From positions 1-17,861 of the forward strand of contig NZ_JAIOSW010000455.1 of assembly GCF_021107415.1 (NCBI RefSeq): DNA of 17,861 nt. Reading direction: 5' to 3'. A program made the translations under genes and the position numbers. The notes beneath the pieces are model-generated. The model was not told the DNA's origin and searched no databases. It saw only the letters and a program-made list of their open reading frames with translations. Positions 1-8,292 of this stretch are shown one piece after another; the stretch's first letter is position 1; each line of letters opens with the position of its first letter. The DNA comes from Desulfobacula sp. (GTDB taxonomy: Bacteria; Desulfobacterota; Desulfobacteria; Desulfobacterales; Desulfobacteraceae).

Positions 1-2
1 CG

Positions 3-1904
3 CTGTCCTTTTTAATATCAACACCTGAGACCGGTGCAGATTCCATCAGTTTGACATACGCTCTCATGGATCCAATCATGACCATTGTTCGTCCGCTTTC
101 AGCACTGATTACGGCCATATCTGCGGGTATTACGGCCAACTTTGTTGATCGAAAGTCCATAAAACAGACAGAAGCAGCCGGGATTGATACAGAGGCTGAA
201 TTTTTATCCTCTCATTGTCAATCAGATCACACCTGTTCCTGTCATGATCAGCATCATCATACAAGTCACAACATTCCCACCGGGAAGTCGGACAATAAAC
301 TAAAGGAACTTCTTCGGTATGCTTATGTTGAGTTACTGGGTGATATTGCTACGTGGTTGATGATCAGTATTGTGATTGCCGGTGTCATTTCAGCCCTGAT
401 ACCGGAGACATTTTTCAATCAATACCTGGGAAATCAATTCATGTCGATGATAGCTATGACAATAATTGGTATTCCCATGTATATGTGCGCAACCTCTTCA
501 ACACCAGTTGCTGTTTCAATGATCTTAAAGGGATTGAATCCCGGTGCTGCCCTTGTCTTTTTGCTGGCTGGACCGGCCACCAATGCCGGGACTATCGCTC
601 TTGTGGGAAAATTTTTGGGGCGCAAAATGCTGGCAGTCTACCTGGGAACGATTATTGTGGTCAGCATACTCTTAGGTACAGCGTTGAACGCAGTGTATTC
701 CTGGTTTAATATTGATCCGATCGTAACCATGGGAAGTGCGACCACTCTATTTCCCGAATATATCAAAATAGGGGCATCGATCATCCTTTTATTCCTCATT
801 CTGAGACTGTATAAAGGAGTAACACCGGAAAGTTTGCGACTGAGCACCCAGCATAAGCTACACACCTGGCTGGGCTTTTATGTGCATCTTGGCGATCGAC
901 CATTTGTGTCCCTCTTTAACTTTGGAAAAACAGTCTTGAAATATTCGCCGGTGATTATTATTGCAGGTTACATACTTTCCGGTCTTTACATCATCGATCC
1001 GGGAGAAACAGGAATGCTGAAGCGCTTTGGAAAGGTCATTCAACAGGATATCGAGCAGGGGTTGCATTATAGATATCCTTTTCCGTTTGAAACCATCGAG
1101 ATTAATAAAACAGCGGAAATCAGACGTATTGAAATCGGTTATCGCAGTTTCATCATTGATCTTCCGGTCAAAGAACAAAAAAAGGAATTACAGAGGTTAT
1201 TGACCGAATCCGAATCGTTAACCGGGGATGAAAACATTATCAACCTTCTCTTAACAGTCCAATATTCAATCTATAATTTTTTTGATTATCAACATAAAGT
1301 CGATAAACAGACAATATTGATAAAGAATCTGACGGAATCCGTCGTGAGGCAAGTGATCGGTAAAAAGGAGATTGATATTATCTTAACTAATGACCGCAAA
1401 GAAATTGAACAGCGTGTTGTCTCTTTGTTGCAACACACATTGGACAAATATGAAGCCGGGATCAGCATACTTGGAATGTCCCTTATAGATGATCATGCCC
1501 CGGCTAATGTCCACCAGGCGTTCAGGGATGTTGCCAGTGCCGAGGAGGACAAAAATACCCGTATCAATCAGTCCCACGCCTTTCGCAATGCCACCCTGGC
1601 CAAGGCAAGGGGGCAGGCAGTAAAAATTTTAACGGACGCGGAATCCTATAGGGAAGAAAAGATAAATAGAGCACTGGGGGAAGCTGCAAATTTTATCCAA
1701 CAAGTAGCGGCTTATCAAGGGGCCAAAGAGATCACCAATATCCGGTTATACCTTGAGACGGTGGAAGAAACCCTTCCCAATGTTAAAAAGTTCATCACTC
1801 CCCCTGAGGGAACGGCACGGTCTATTGATCTATGGTTTCAAAAAACGACGGACTCCCCCAATAAGGATGTTGTCCTACCCGGGATGCGTCCTGTTCGAAA
1901 ATAA
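3..1904 (+). CDS. SO_0444/ArsP-like metal permease fused to an HflK-type SPFH domain (5' end outside window)
   Basis: The frame is open from base 3, so the gene begins upstream of the window; the TTG at 51 is an internal Leu codon. Bases 3 to about 1000 encode the permease part: hydrophobic helices, a family-type MCATSSTPVA stretch (about 483-512) and LLAGPATNAG (about 561-590), as in SO_0444-family Cu/Zn efflux permeases related to ArsP/DUF318. A soluble loop at about 210-275 is rich in Cys and His (SHCQSDHTCSCHDQHHH), a likely metal-binding segment. From about 975 the sequence becomes a full HflK-like protein: a TM helix, then YIIDPGETGMLKRFGKV, GLHYRYPFPFE, a band 7 core, and the Ala/Glu-rich coiled coil ending in RLYLETVEETLPNVKKF. 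HflK normally pairs with HflC to control the membrane protease FtsH. The fusion suggests metal transport joined to an SPFH scaffold in the inner membrane; that role is inferred. Family calls are strong. Confidence 0.88.
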   Translation: MSFLISTPETGADSISLTYALMDPIMTIVRPLSALITAISAGITANFVDRKSIKQTEAAGIDTEAEFLSSHCQSDHTCSCHDQHHHTSHNIPTGKSDNKLKELLRYAYVELLGDIATWLMISIVIAGVISALIPETFFNQYLGNQFMSMIAMTIIGIPMYMCATSSTPVAVSMILKGLNPGAALVFLLAGPATNAGTIALVGKFLGRKMLAVYLGTIIVVSILLGTALNAVYSWFNIDPIVTMGSATTLFPEYIKIGASIILLFLILRLYKGVTPESLRLSTQHKLHTWLGFYVHLGDRPFVSLFNFGKTVLKYSPVIIIAGYILSGLYIIDPGETGMLKRFGKVIQQDIEQGLHYRYPFPFETIEINKTAEIRRIEIGYRSFIIDLPVKEQKKELQRLLTESESLTGDENIINLLLTVQYSIYNFFDYQHKVDKQTILIKNLTESVVRQVIGKKEIDIILTNDRKEIEQRVVSLLQHTLDKYEAGISILGMSLIDDHAPANVHQAFRDVASAEEDKNTRINQSHAFRNATLAKARGQAVKILTDAESYREEKINRALGEAANFIQQVAAYQGAKEITNIRLYLETVEETLPNVKKFITPPEGTARSIDLWFQKTTDSPNKDVVLPGMRPVRK

Positions 1905-1918
1905 AATTCTTATTTTCG
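1896..1918. repeat. 9-bp inverted repeat over the stop codon of the permease-HflK gene
   Basis: CGAAAATAA (1896-1904) and TTATTTTCG (1910-1918) are perfect inverted arms around a 5-base loop. The left arm contains the TAA stop codon. The stem is AT-rich and is not followed by a T-run, so it is at best a weak transcription end or an mRNA 3' hairpin. It lies in the 46-base gap between two convergent genes and could act on both strands. Confidence 0.35.
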
Positions 1919-1950
1919 CACGCTTGAGACCGATTTATAGATGCGATTCC

Positions 1951-3060
1951 CTAAGTACTTACTATCAATGGAACCGAACTGGAAACTGTTACACCGTTGT
2001 CTTCTAATAGTTTAAGCGCGGATGGCAGGTTTTGGCATCTTTCCGGAAAATGGACGCCGGGTCCCGGTGGTTCCTGTCCATCCAGTCCCATGAGACGCTC
2101 GGTCTGGATAACTGCTCCGCAGGCCGTCAGACGGACCTGTCCATCGGGACACACCATAGTGATATTGGTTTCACCGGCAGTGCCCTTCCGATCAATACCT
2201 GCCACCCGGATCATGATTTGATGGGACGCGCCTTTGCCGGGCTTATGAAGGAATGCATGTTTTGCTTTCATATAGCGTGGATGGCCAAAAAGCTTCATCA
2301 CACCTGTTTTCATAAGAAAAACACCCGCAGCCATTAACAGCTTGTTGTCAAGGCTGATACGGCATCGCACATTTGCAGCACCTGTGGTAATAGGAAGGAT
2401 AAAATGTTCGGATGCGTCAAATAGATAGGTTTTCCCCTTAAATCCACCGGGGAAAACCACTTTTTTGGGGTTGCTGTAAGCGGGCAGGGCAATGTATTGT
2501 CCGTCAATATACACAAAAATGGGCGAGTGGAATTGCAGTGCATAGTCGGCTGAATTGGGGCCGGATCTATCTTTTGATCCTTGCAGCACCTCGATATCAA
2601 TTGTGTCTACTTCTACGAACCGTTCTGCGGCCGCGGCAGCAATCATGGGTACAGACCCACCCATCCAGCCAGATCCTACAAGGTAAGGGGAGTTAAGCTG
2701 CTCCACCAGCAATCGACCAAAAGCATCTCGCAACCGCTGGCCCCAGCGGGCAATATCTACTATGGGAATTTCTTGCCTGACACAATCCAGCAACAGGTTA
2801 TCATAGGTATCATTAACTGAATTGATTATGGCCGATGGCATGAACGGCAATGATTGAAGCGGATTTTTCGATGTGATATCCACTGCAACCGCCTCAGCAT
2901 TACCAAGGGCTGATACAATACCGGCAGCTTTTTCAGGATTTCGTCCACCAAGGATTATTTTAAGATTTGGATGACGTTCCCTTAGTATCCTGCTTATTTC
3001 TTCGCCGATAACCCCGTAGCCGCCGGTTATCAATACGCTTTCATTATTATAATTTTTCAT
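1951..3060 (-). CDS. Saccharopine-dehydrogenase-like NAD(P)-binding protein
   Basis: A 369-residue protein with an N-terminal Rossmann motif GGYGVIGEE (residues 13-21, GxGxxG type) and ILGGRNPEKA about 20 residues later, where the Arg suits binding of the NADP phosphate. The rest resembles the saccharopine dehydrogenase-like superfamily, which includes many uncharacterised reductases; no substrate can be assigned. No signal peptide or clear membrane helix is evident. The start is set at the ATG at 3060 because GTGAGG sits 9 bases upstream; a GTG at 3075 overlapping the stop of the upstream SDR gene is the alternative and would add five residues. It is the second gene of a two-gene operon and is translationally coupled to the SDR. 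It converges on the permease-HflK gene. Fold assignment is good; function is unknown. Confidence 0.75.
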   Translation of the reverse strand: MKNYNNESVLITGGYGVIGEEISRILRERHPNLKIILGGRNPEKAAGIVSALGNAEAVAVDITSKNPLQSLPFMPSAIINSVNDTYDNLLLDCVRQEIPIVDIARWGQRLRDAFGRLLVEQLNSPYLVGSGWMGGSVPMIAAAAAERFVEVDTIDIEVLQGSKDRSGPNSADYALQFHSPIFVYIDGQYIALPAYSNPKKVVFPGGFKGKTYLFDASEHFILPITTGAANVRCRISLDNKLLMAAGVFLMKTGVMKLFGHPRYMKAKHAFLHKPGKGASHQIMIRVAGIDRKGTAGETNITMVCPDGQVRLTACGAVIQTERLMGLDGQEPPGPGVHFPERCQNLPSALKLLEDNGVTVSSSVPLIVST

Positions 3061-3069
3061 TTTAAACTG

Positions 3070-3075
3070 CCTCAC
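3070..3075 (-). promoter_or_regulatory. Ribosome binding site of the saccharopine-dehydrogenase-like gene, inside the SDR stop region
   Basis: The minus strand reads GTGAGG, nine bases before the ATG at 3060. The same bases hold the TGA stop of the SDR gene and a possible GTG start. This decides for the ATG start and suggests that ribosomes finishing the SDR reinitiate on the next gene. Confidence 0.5.
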
Positions 3076-3899
3076 GATTTGTTTTTATCCAGGAATTGAC
3101 TGCTGATTTTTTGATATTTATTGAAGAAAATAAGCTGACTGATTTTTGTGGAGAGTGTATCCACCAATCTCAATGCTTTCTCAGCAGCTCCCATGATTTC
3201 ATCTTTTCCCTGGGCTGTTTTCAGGAATATGTTGGATGCAACTTCGTTTGGTTCATGCATATTCACTCCCAGTTTCCCCCATACTTTTGAAGACCCGCGA
3301 GATAGTTCCGTCTCAGTTTTCGTCGGAGGCGGTGAAAAAAGTGTAAACCTGATACCCGGGTGGGTTTTGCGCAACTCTTTTCTCAGACTTCTGAACAGAT
3401 TTGACAATCCGGCCCGGGTGGCACTATCGACAGCAAAAAATGGAAATGCCACACTCCCATTGGAAAATGAAACCGCATTAACGATGGTGCCTGAGTTTCG
3501 CTTCATCATTTTTTTCAATAGTGCCTGGGTGTAAAGGATGGTTCCTTCAAAATTGATCCTGCAACTCTCTGTAATCTCATCTGGTGTCATGTGATCAAAT
3601 CGAATAAAATAATCCACGGCAGCAAGATTAAATGATATATCAACGGGTCCCACATCTTTTTCAATAGTGTCCAATGTATTATTCACCTCGGTAGCATTCG
3701 TGATGTCGGCCAAAAAAAAATGACTGCCGGATATTTTATTTGATAGGGTTTGTAACTTCGCGACATTTCGACCGATAAGAACCAGTTTATCGGTATACCG
3801 TGAGCACAAAAGTGAGAGTTCGTGTCCAATACCGCCTGCAGCACCAACGATTACAATCGTTTTGTCTTTGTAATACCGTTTCAAAATATTTTGTTTCAT
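3072..3899 (-). CDS. SDR-family protein with a non-canonical active site
   Basis: A 275-residue short-chain dehydrogenase/reductase fold. The cofactor motif is VGAAGGIG (residues 18-25), followed by NLAA (91-94) in place of NNAG, the structural Asn in RINFEG (N116) and the catalytic-type Ser in NAVSFSNG (S144). At the YxxxK position the protein has DSATR: Asp158 replaces the catalytic Tyr and Arg162 the Lys, confirmed in the codons GAT and CGG. Classical SDR catalysis is therefore unlikely; a binding or regulatory role, or altered chemistry, is possible. The C-terminal 80 residues are basic with a mildly hydrophobic patch. The ATG is preceded by AAGGAG with a 9-base spacer. It is the first gene of an operon with the downstream saccharopine-dehydrogenase-like gene. 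Fold assignment is firm; activity is unknown. Confidence 0.8.
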   Translation of the reverse strand: MKQNILKRYYKDKTIVIVGAAGGIGHELSLLCSRYTDKLVLIGRNVAKLQTLSNKISGSHFFLADITNATEVNNTLDTIEKDVGPVDISFNLAAVDYFIRFDHMTPDEITESCRINFEGTILYTQALLKKMMKRNSGTIVNAVSFSNGSVAFPFFAVDSATRAGLSNLFRSLRKELRKTHPGIRFTLFSPPPTKTETELSRGSSKVWGKLGVNMHEPNEVASNIFLKTAQGKDEIMGAAEKALRLVDTLSTKISQLIFFNKYQKISSQFLDKNKS

Positions 3900-4068
3900 G
3901 ATAATTGACTCCTTGGTGAATATTTTTAAAAAAAGAGACTATTTAGCTTTAAGATTTATACCGTATACTCAATTTGCCAATCTGTATTCCATCAAAAGAT
4001 TAATTTTATGTGAAACAAAGGACATAACGCTACCACAAAAGGAGTAGTCATCAAGTTTATTAAGGGTA

Positions 4069-4082
4069 GGGTCAAAAGACCC
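4069..4082. repeat. Short perfect inverted repeat in the regulator/SDR intergenic gap
   Basis: GGGTC-AAAA-GACCC forms a 5-bp stem with a 4-base loop, 56 bases beyond the stop of the LAL regulator and about 170 bases before the SDR start. On the transcribed strand the T-rich stretch lies before rather than after the stem, so it is a poor intrinsic terminator. It could be an operator half-site pair for the SDR operon. I saw no convincing -35/-10 pair in this 238-base gap. Confidence 0.3.
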
Positions 4083-4137
4083 ACTATAATAAAAAAAATA
4101 GATTTTTGATTGAATTTTTTATAATCAATTACTGATT

Positions 4138-6894
4138 TTATAGAAGTGAGAGTTTTTTAGCCTGGGACACGGCCTGGGTTCTTCGATTGACATTCAATTT
4201 TCCATATATATTATACAGGTGTTTCTTGACTGTACCCACTGCAAGATACAACTCTTCAGCTATTTCACGATTCGACAGCCCGGCGGCTACCAGCCTTAGA
4301 ACCTGAACTTCCCGCTCACTCATCTGCTCTAATAAAACGGATGATGTTGCTGATTCAGAATGAATTGAATTGGATTTGTCATCATGTTTTAATGCCTGTA
4401 CCAATCGCGTCGTGTATTCCCGATGAATCCCCTGGGCAACAGCTAATTTTAAGAGTTTTATCAAGGATTCACCATCATCTATGAAAATTCTGAAGAAGCC
4501 TCTATTTCTTGCCAGAGAAAGTGCAGGGCGTAATTCAGCCAGGGCGTCTTTGATTTTTCCGTTGGCATACATTAGCTGGCTTTTCAAAATTCGGATCTGA
4601 ATGATTCTCGTGAAAAGCTCTCTGTCCTTGGCCAATTGTAATTTCTGATTAAGAAAATTCATCATCTTGGACATTTTTGACTGGTGATTTTGGGTTGCCA
4701 TTGCCGATTGTTGAAAGATTAAAAACCGCACCACACAGATCTGCTGCTCATGGTGGCGCTGGCCTGGGTGATCGATTCCCGGGAATAGAGGCTGATTCTC
4801 TATACCAAAATCATATTGTCTCATTATAAGCCCTATTGCTGCGATCCAATTGCTGTTTTGTTCATGATGGGACCACAAATACTGAATTTTTAAAACAGCC
4901 CCATATTTTTCAGCTTCAGGGCCCAGGCGTGACATTTCATTTATAATACGGGTTACTTCTGTAAAATCGGCCCCCTGTGCAGTCTTCAATCGGATCAAAG
5001 CCCCATAACCCACCAATAATGTGTCAAAATCACAGAGTACTTTTAGAAGTTCAAACCCTTTAGGCAAATATTTTTCCGCCTTGTTCACCTGGTTCATTTC
5101 CAATAAAACAGCACCCAGACACATATAGGGAGCACCCAATACGGGTATATCAGCCTTGGCAAGATTTTGGTCACTCTCATATCGGTTTATGATGCGTTGG
5201 CAGATGTTGGCCGCTTCTTTTAGGTCTCCTTGCTCGTATTTCATCAGGGCCAGCAGATAGGCCCCATATGTTTTGAAAAAATCAAACCCGCCGGGTTCAT
5301 CAAATTTTATATTATTGTTGATGGTTTTGCATGCAGCTTTTGCATCACCTGTTTCACGGTAGGTAATGGTCAAATTTAGGGCCAGTGTATTCTGCAATAA
5401 GTCGTCATCCCCTTCGGTTGTTTTGAGTGTATTTTCCAGTAAATCAATCATATCCTCAGGGGATTCTCCACGTCCTTGATCCAGACTCGCCTGAAGACAA
5501 GCTACTGATCTCATGATACGCGTCTGGTATGATCGTGGTGCCGTATTGAACACCTCGCTTTCCATGGCATTTTTGACATCTTGAATTCGTTGCTCAATAA
5601 TATCGAAAGACCCTTCAAAAGGGTTGATGATGCTTAAAAAACCTTGAATGATACAGATTTCGGGTCTTGATCGGATCAATGATTCTTCAATTGAGTCAAG
5701 CCAGCGAATCATTGCAATCATTTCCCCTTTAGAAATCCAATGAACGGCATTGGCCTCTATCAAATCGGCAGCTCTGTCTTTATTGCCGGCTGCCAGTGCA
5801 TGGTCCACGGCCCGAGTTGGATAATCGTTTTTTTCATACCAGAGGCTGGCCCGGTGGTGCAGCTCTGCCAGACGCTCCGGCTGGCTTTTTTTGAGCTGGT
5901 TCAGTAAAAGCGTTTGAAAAAAGCTGTGATATCGGAACCACTTTTTTTCTTCATCCAGCGGAAACGTAAACAGGCTGTCCTTCTCAATTTCTTCCAGAAT
6001 CATCGAACTTTTACTGATACCGGTTATGCTTTCACATAATGATCCGCACATACGTTCAAGAATTGATGTCTGAAGCAGGAATGATCTTACGGTTTGATCC
6101 TGCTGATTGAGAACTTCTTCCAAAAGGAAGTCGGCAATATACTGATGATGTCCTTTAAATCCATTCAGGATTCTATTCACTTGGGATCGGTCCTTTATAC
6201 ACAGAGCAATCAATTGCAGTCCTGCGATCCAACCTTCTGCCTGCTCGCTTAATTTTTCAATACGCTTATCATAAAGGTCTGTCCCTATCAGATTGTTGAA
6301 AAACATCAGACTTTCCGTCACGGCAAAGCGCAAGTCATCCATATGCAGTTCATTTAATTGGCCGTGAGCGCGGAGACGACCCAAGGATAGACTGAGTTTG
6401 GCTCTTGAAGCGATAATGATCCGCAGATATTGAGGAAGGTGATGGAGAAGGAAAGTGATATCATCATGAATTTTTTGATTTGTGATGAGGTGGTAATCAT
6501 CAAGAATCAAAACAAGCATTTTCCCTGAACTCACAATATCATTGATTAAACTGGTTAATATCATTTCTATTGATGATTTTGTTGAAGAACTCAGCAAAGA
6601 TAAGGCGGAATTTCCGATGGAATCATTTTGTGCTTTTAACGCTGTCGCCACATAAATCCAGAAACGGGTGCGATCGTTATCACCGGCTTCCAGGGAGTAC
6701 CAGACTATTGGATGTTTGCTGCTGGCTGCCCACTGAGTCAGGACAGTTGTTTTGCCGTAACCGGCTGGTGCGGAAACAATAGTAAGTTTGCTTGTGAAAA
6801 CCCTGTCTAAGCGGGTCACCAACCGGGGTCGATCTATGCACTTTCTTTGAATGAACGGAATTCTGATTTTACTGTGCAATAATGTTGGAGACAT
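4138..6894 (-). CDS. MalT-type ATP-dependent LuxR-family transcriptional regulator (LAL)
   Basis: A 918-residue regulator, the usual size for large ATP-binding LuxR-family proteins. Numbered from the GTG at 6903 (three residues longer), the N-terminal STAND ATPase has a Walker A motif APAGYGKTT (45-53) and a Walker B LILDDYH (132-138). A long helical TPR-like middle follows (roughly 350-830). The C-terminal LuxR helix-turn-helix holds SEREVQVLRLVAAGLSNREI and GTVKKHLYNIYGKL. In MalT-like proteins inducer and ATP drive oligomerisation and activation of sigma-70 promoters. The ATG at 6894 is preferred because GGTG lies 6 bases upstream; the GTG at 6903 has no visible ribosome site. The gene has its own promoter and stands between the large operon and the SDR pair, so it is a candidate regulator of either. 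The effector is unknown. Confidence 0.9.
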   Translation of the reverse strand: MSPTLLHSKIRIPFIQRKCIDRPRLVTRLDRVFTSKLTIVSAPAGYGKTTVLTQWAASSKHPIVWYSLEAGDNDRTRFWIYVATALKAQNDSIGNSALSLLSSSTKSSIEMILTSLINDIVSSGKMLVLILDDYHLITNQKIHDDITFLLHHLPQYLRIIIASRAKLSLSLGRLRAHGQLNELHMDDLRFAVTESLMFFNNLIGTDLYDKRIEKLSEQAEGWIAGLQLIALCIKDRSQVNRILNGFKGHHQYIADFLLEEVLNQQDQTVRSFLLQTSILERMCGSLCESITGISKSSMILEEIEKDSLFTFPLDEEKKWFRYHSFFQTLLLNQLKKSQPERLAELHHRASLWYEKNDYPTRAVDHALAAGNKDRAADLIEANAVHWISKGEMIAMIRWLDSIEESLIRSRPEICIIQGFLSIINPFEGSFDIIEQRIQDVKNAMESEVFNTAPRSYQTRIMRSVACLQASLDQGRGESPEDMIDLLENTLKTTEGDDDLLQNTLALNLTITYRETGDAKAACKTINNNIKFDEPGGFDFFKTYGAYLLALMKYEQGDLKEAANICQRIINRYESDQNLAKADIPVLGAPYMCLGAVLLEMNQVNKAEKYLPKGFELLKVLCDFDTLLVGYGALIRLKTAQGADFTEVTRIINEMSRLGPEAEKYGAVLKIQYLWSHHEQNSNWIAAIGLIMRQYDFGIENQPLFPGIDHPGQRHHEQQICVVRFLIFQQSAMATQNHQSKMSKMMNFLNQKLQLAKDRELFTRIIQIRILKSQLMYANGKIKDALAELRPALSLARNRGFFRIFIDDGESLIKLLKLAVAQGIHREYTTRLVQALKHDDKSNSIHSESATSSVLLEQMSEREVQVLRLVAAGLSNREIAEELYLAVGTVKKHLYNIYGKLNVNRRTQAVSQAKKLSLL

Positions 6895-6910
6895 AATGGG
6901 CACCGATTTT

Positions 6911-6930
6911 AAATTTAGTTAAATTTAGTC
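6911..6930. repeat. Two-copy 10-bp direct repeat ahead of the LAL regulator
   Basis: AAATTTAGTT and AAATTTAGTC lie head to tail with a period of exactly 10 bases and one mismatch. They fall between the predicted -10 box and the start codon of the regulator gene. One-turn spacing on the same face of the helix is what a dimeric or oligomeric DNA-binding protein would use, so this is a candidate autoregulatory operator. AT-rich chance repetition cannot be excluded. Confidence 0.35.
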
Positions 6931-6938
6931 TAATTTTA

Positions 6939-6967
6939 TATATAACCAAAATAAAACAGATATTCAA
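6939..6967 (-). promoter_or_regulatory. Predicted sigma-70-type promoter of the LAL regulator gene
   Basis: On the minus strand TTGAAT (6967-6962) and TATATA (6944-6939) are separated by 17 bases, each matching the consensus at four of six positions. An overlapping TATAAA gives a better -10 with a longer spacer. The predicted start site lies some 40 bases ahead of the ATG. The region is AT-rich, which raises the chance of accidental matches. Confidence 0.4.
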
Positions 6968-7056
6968 TAGCAATTTTTATGGATATCGGTTGCCAATTGG
7001 TTTTATATTTTTTCACCTGTGTGGTTTCGATCATAAACGGGGAGGAATTAATTTTA

Positions 7057-8292
7057 TCAGCCATATAATCTTATAATACACCAATACGTACCCATGCCGC
7101 ATAATAAAGATGCTGCTATTTGATTTACAGTATCCCGCAGGCCTGTACCTGTGAAAAAGGGGCGGGCGGTAAAAACAATAGAAATTATGATCAACAGGAT
7201 TAGAAGTTGACCGATTTCAACACCTATATTGAAACCTAAAAGGGCGAGCAGTTTATGTTGATTCGGCAGAACCGATCCTGTGAGATTTCCGGCAAAACCA
7301 AATCCGTGGATAAGCCCGAAGAATATTGTAATCAGGCCGAATAAGATCCCACGACGTTTCGGATACCAATAGCAGAGTTGCAGATAGCTGATAAGAAAAA
7401 TGGCCAGCCCGATCAATAACTGAAAATCCGGTTGGGAAATATCAAGAAACCAATGAATAAATGCCGTACCTGCCAGCAGGATACCAATCAGCCACTTGTG
7501 CCGGTTTTCATAATGATAGCGATGGGCGATTTTTTCACTGGCAGCGAAGATAATGGTAAAACTGACCAGAACATCAATAACCGAACCGCTCGGACTGATA
7601 TTGCCCATAACGGATGCTATCAAGCTGATGGAATGTCCGATGCTGAATCCCGTAATCAAGGCCAGTAAAGATTTCCATGAGCCCAGCCAAAGAAGCAAGG
7701 CAATTAAAAATGCGATATGATCCAATCCACCGATGATGTGCTCAATACCACTAGGTATCCATGAGCTTAAGGTTTCCAGGGCCGTTTGCGGTGGTTTATT
7801 TAAAGGTATATTCCAACGCTGGCCGGTAGATTCGGATGTACTGAAAATATGTTCATGCCAATAATTTCCGGTTTCGCTGAACCGTGCAATATGCGCATGG
7901 CGCTGGGTTAAGTTTAAAAAACCACGATTTTCTAAAATCAGATCCCCACTCGGTTCACAGGTATACTGCAAGTGAATTTCAACCCGGCCTGCCTGGCTAT
8001 ACTTAAGAACAACAGGGACTTGTTCCATTTCACAAGATCGACCATTACGGGTCCAATTAAATGTATGACTTGCCTCCTCTGCTAAGGCTGAATAGGGATC
8101 CTGTCCGTTTGCTAAAAAAAAAGATTTCAAAATTGAAAACAGGGGAAGCGGGATACTAACAGATCCCTGCAGTTGCCTTCCCTGGAGCTGCCAATGGGAA
8201 TAGGATTCGTTTCGGGTATGTCCCCAGGCATGGCCCCCAGCGGCCCAGGAGAGCATTATGCAGACTATTATCCTGAGAATCGGGTTTTTCAT
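7057..8292 (-). CDS. HupE/UreJ-type integral membrane protein with an exported N-terminal domain
   Basis: A 411-residue protein. Residues 1-24 form a signal peptide (hydrophobic core, then a GGHA cleavage-like site). Residues 25 to about 180 are a soluble, His-containing exported domain with Cys87 and Cys112. From about 181 there are six or more membrane helices with the HupE/UreJ_2 histidine pattern: GIEHIIGGLDHIAFL (182-196), ITGFSIGHSISL (213-224), FGLIHGFGFAG (325-335) and FNIGVEIGQ (354-362). HupE and UreJ proteins are linked to nickel or cobalt entry; for this longer subfamily the transported ion is unproved. The ATG follows the TAA of the foldase gene with no gap, so the two are translationally coupled. 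It is the last gene of the operon; no convincing terminator follows. It could supply the metal needed by the DUF3604 proteins, which is inference. Confidence 0.85.
   Translation of the reverse strand: MKNPILRIIVCIMLSWAAGGHAWGHTRNESYSHWQLQGRQLQGSVSIPLPLFSILKSFFLANGQDPYSALAEEASHTFNWTRNGRSCEMEQVPVVLKYSQAGRVEIHLQYTCEPSGDLILENRGFLNLTQRHAHIARFSETGNYWHEHIFSTSESTGQRWNIPLNKPPQTALETLSSWIPSGIEHIIGGLDHIAFLIALLLWLGSWKSLLALITGFSIGHSISLIASVMGNISPSGSVIDVLVSFTIIFAASEKIAHRYHYENRHKWLIGILLAGTAFIHWFLDISQPDFQLLIGLAIFLISYLQLCYWYPKRRGILFGLITIFFGLIHGFGFAGNLTGSVLPNQHKLLALLGFNIGVEIGQLLILLIIISIVFTARPFFTGTGLRDTVNQIAASLLCGMGTYWCIIRLYG

Noticed and set aside
51..53. TTG start for the first gene
   Set aside because: The frame is open back to base 3 and the residues before it (LSFLISTPETGADSIS) fit the permease family, so the gene simply begins outside the window.
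4069..4082. Intrinsic terminator of the LAL regulator
   Set aside because: The stem is only 5 bp and no T-run follows it in the direction of transcription; listed only as an inverted repeat.
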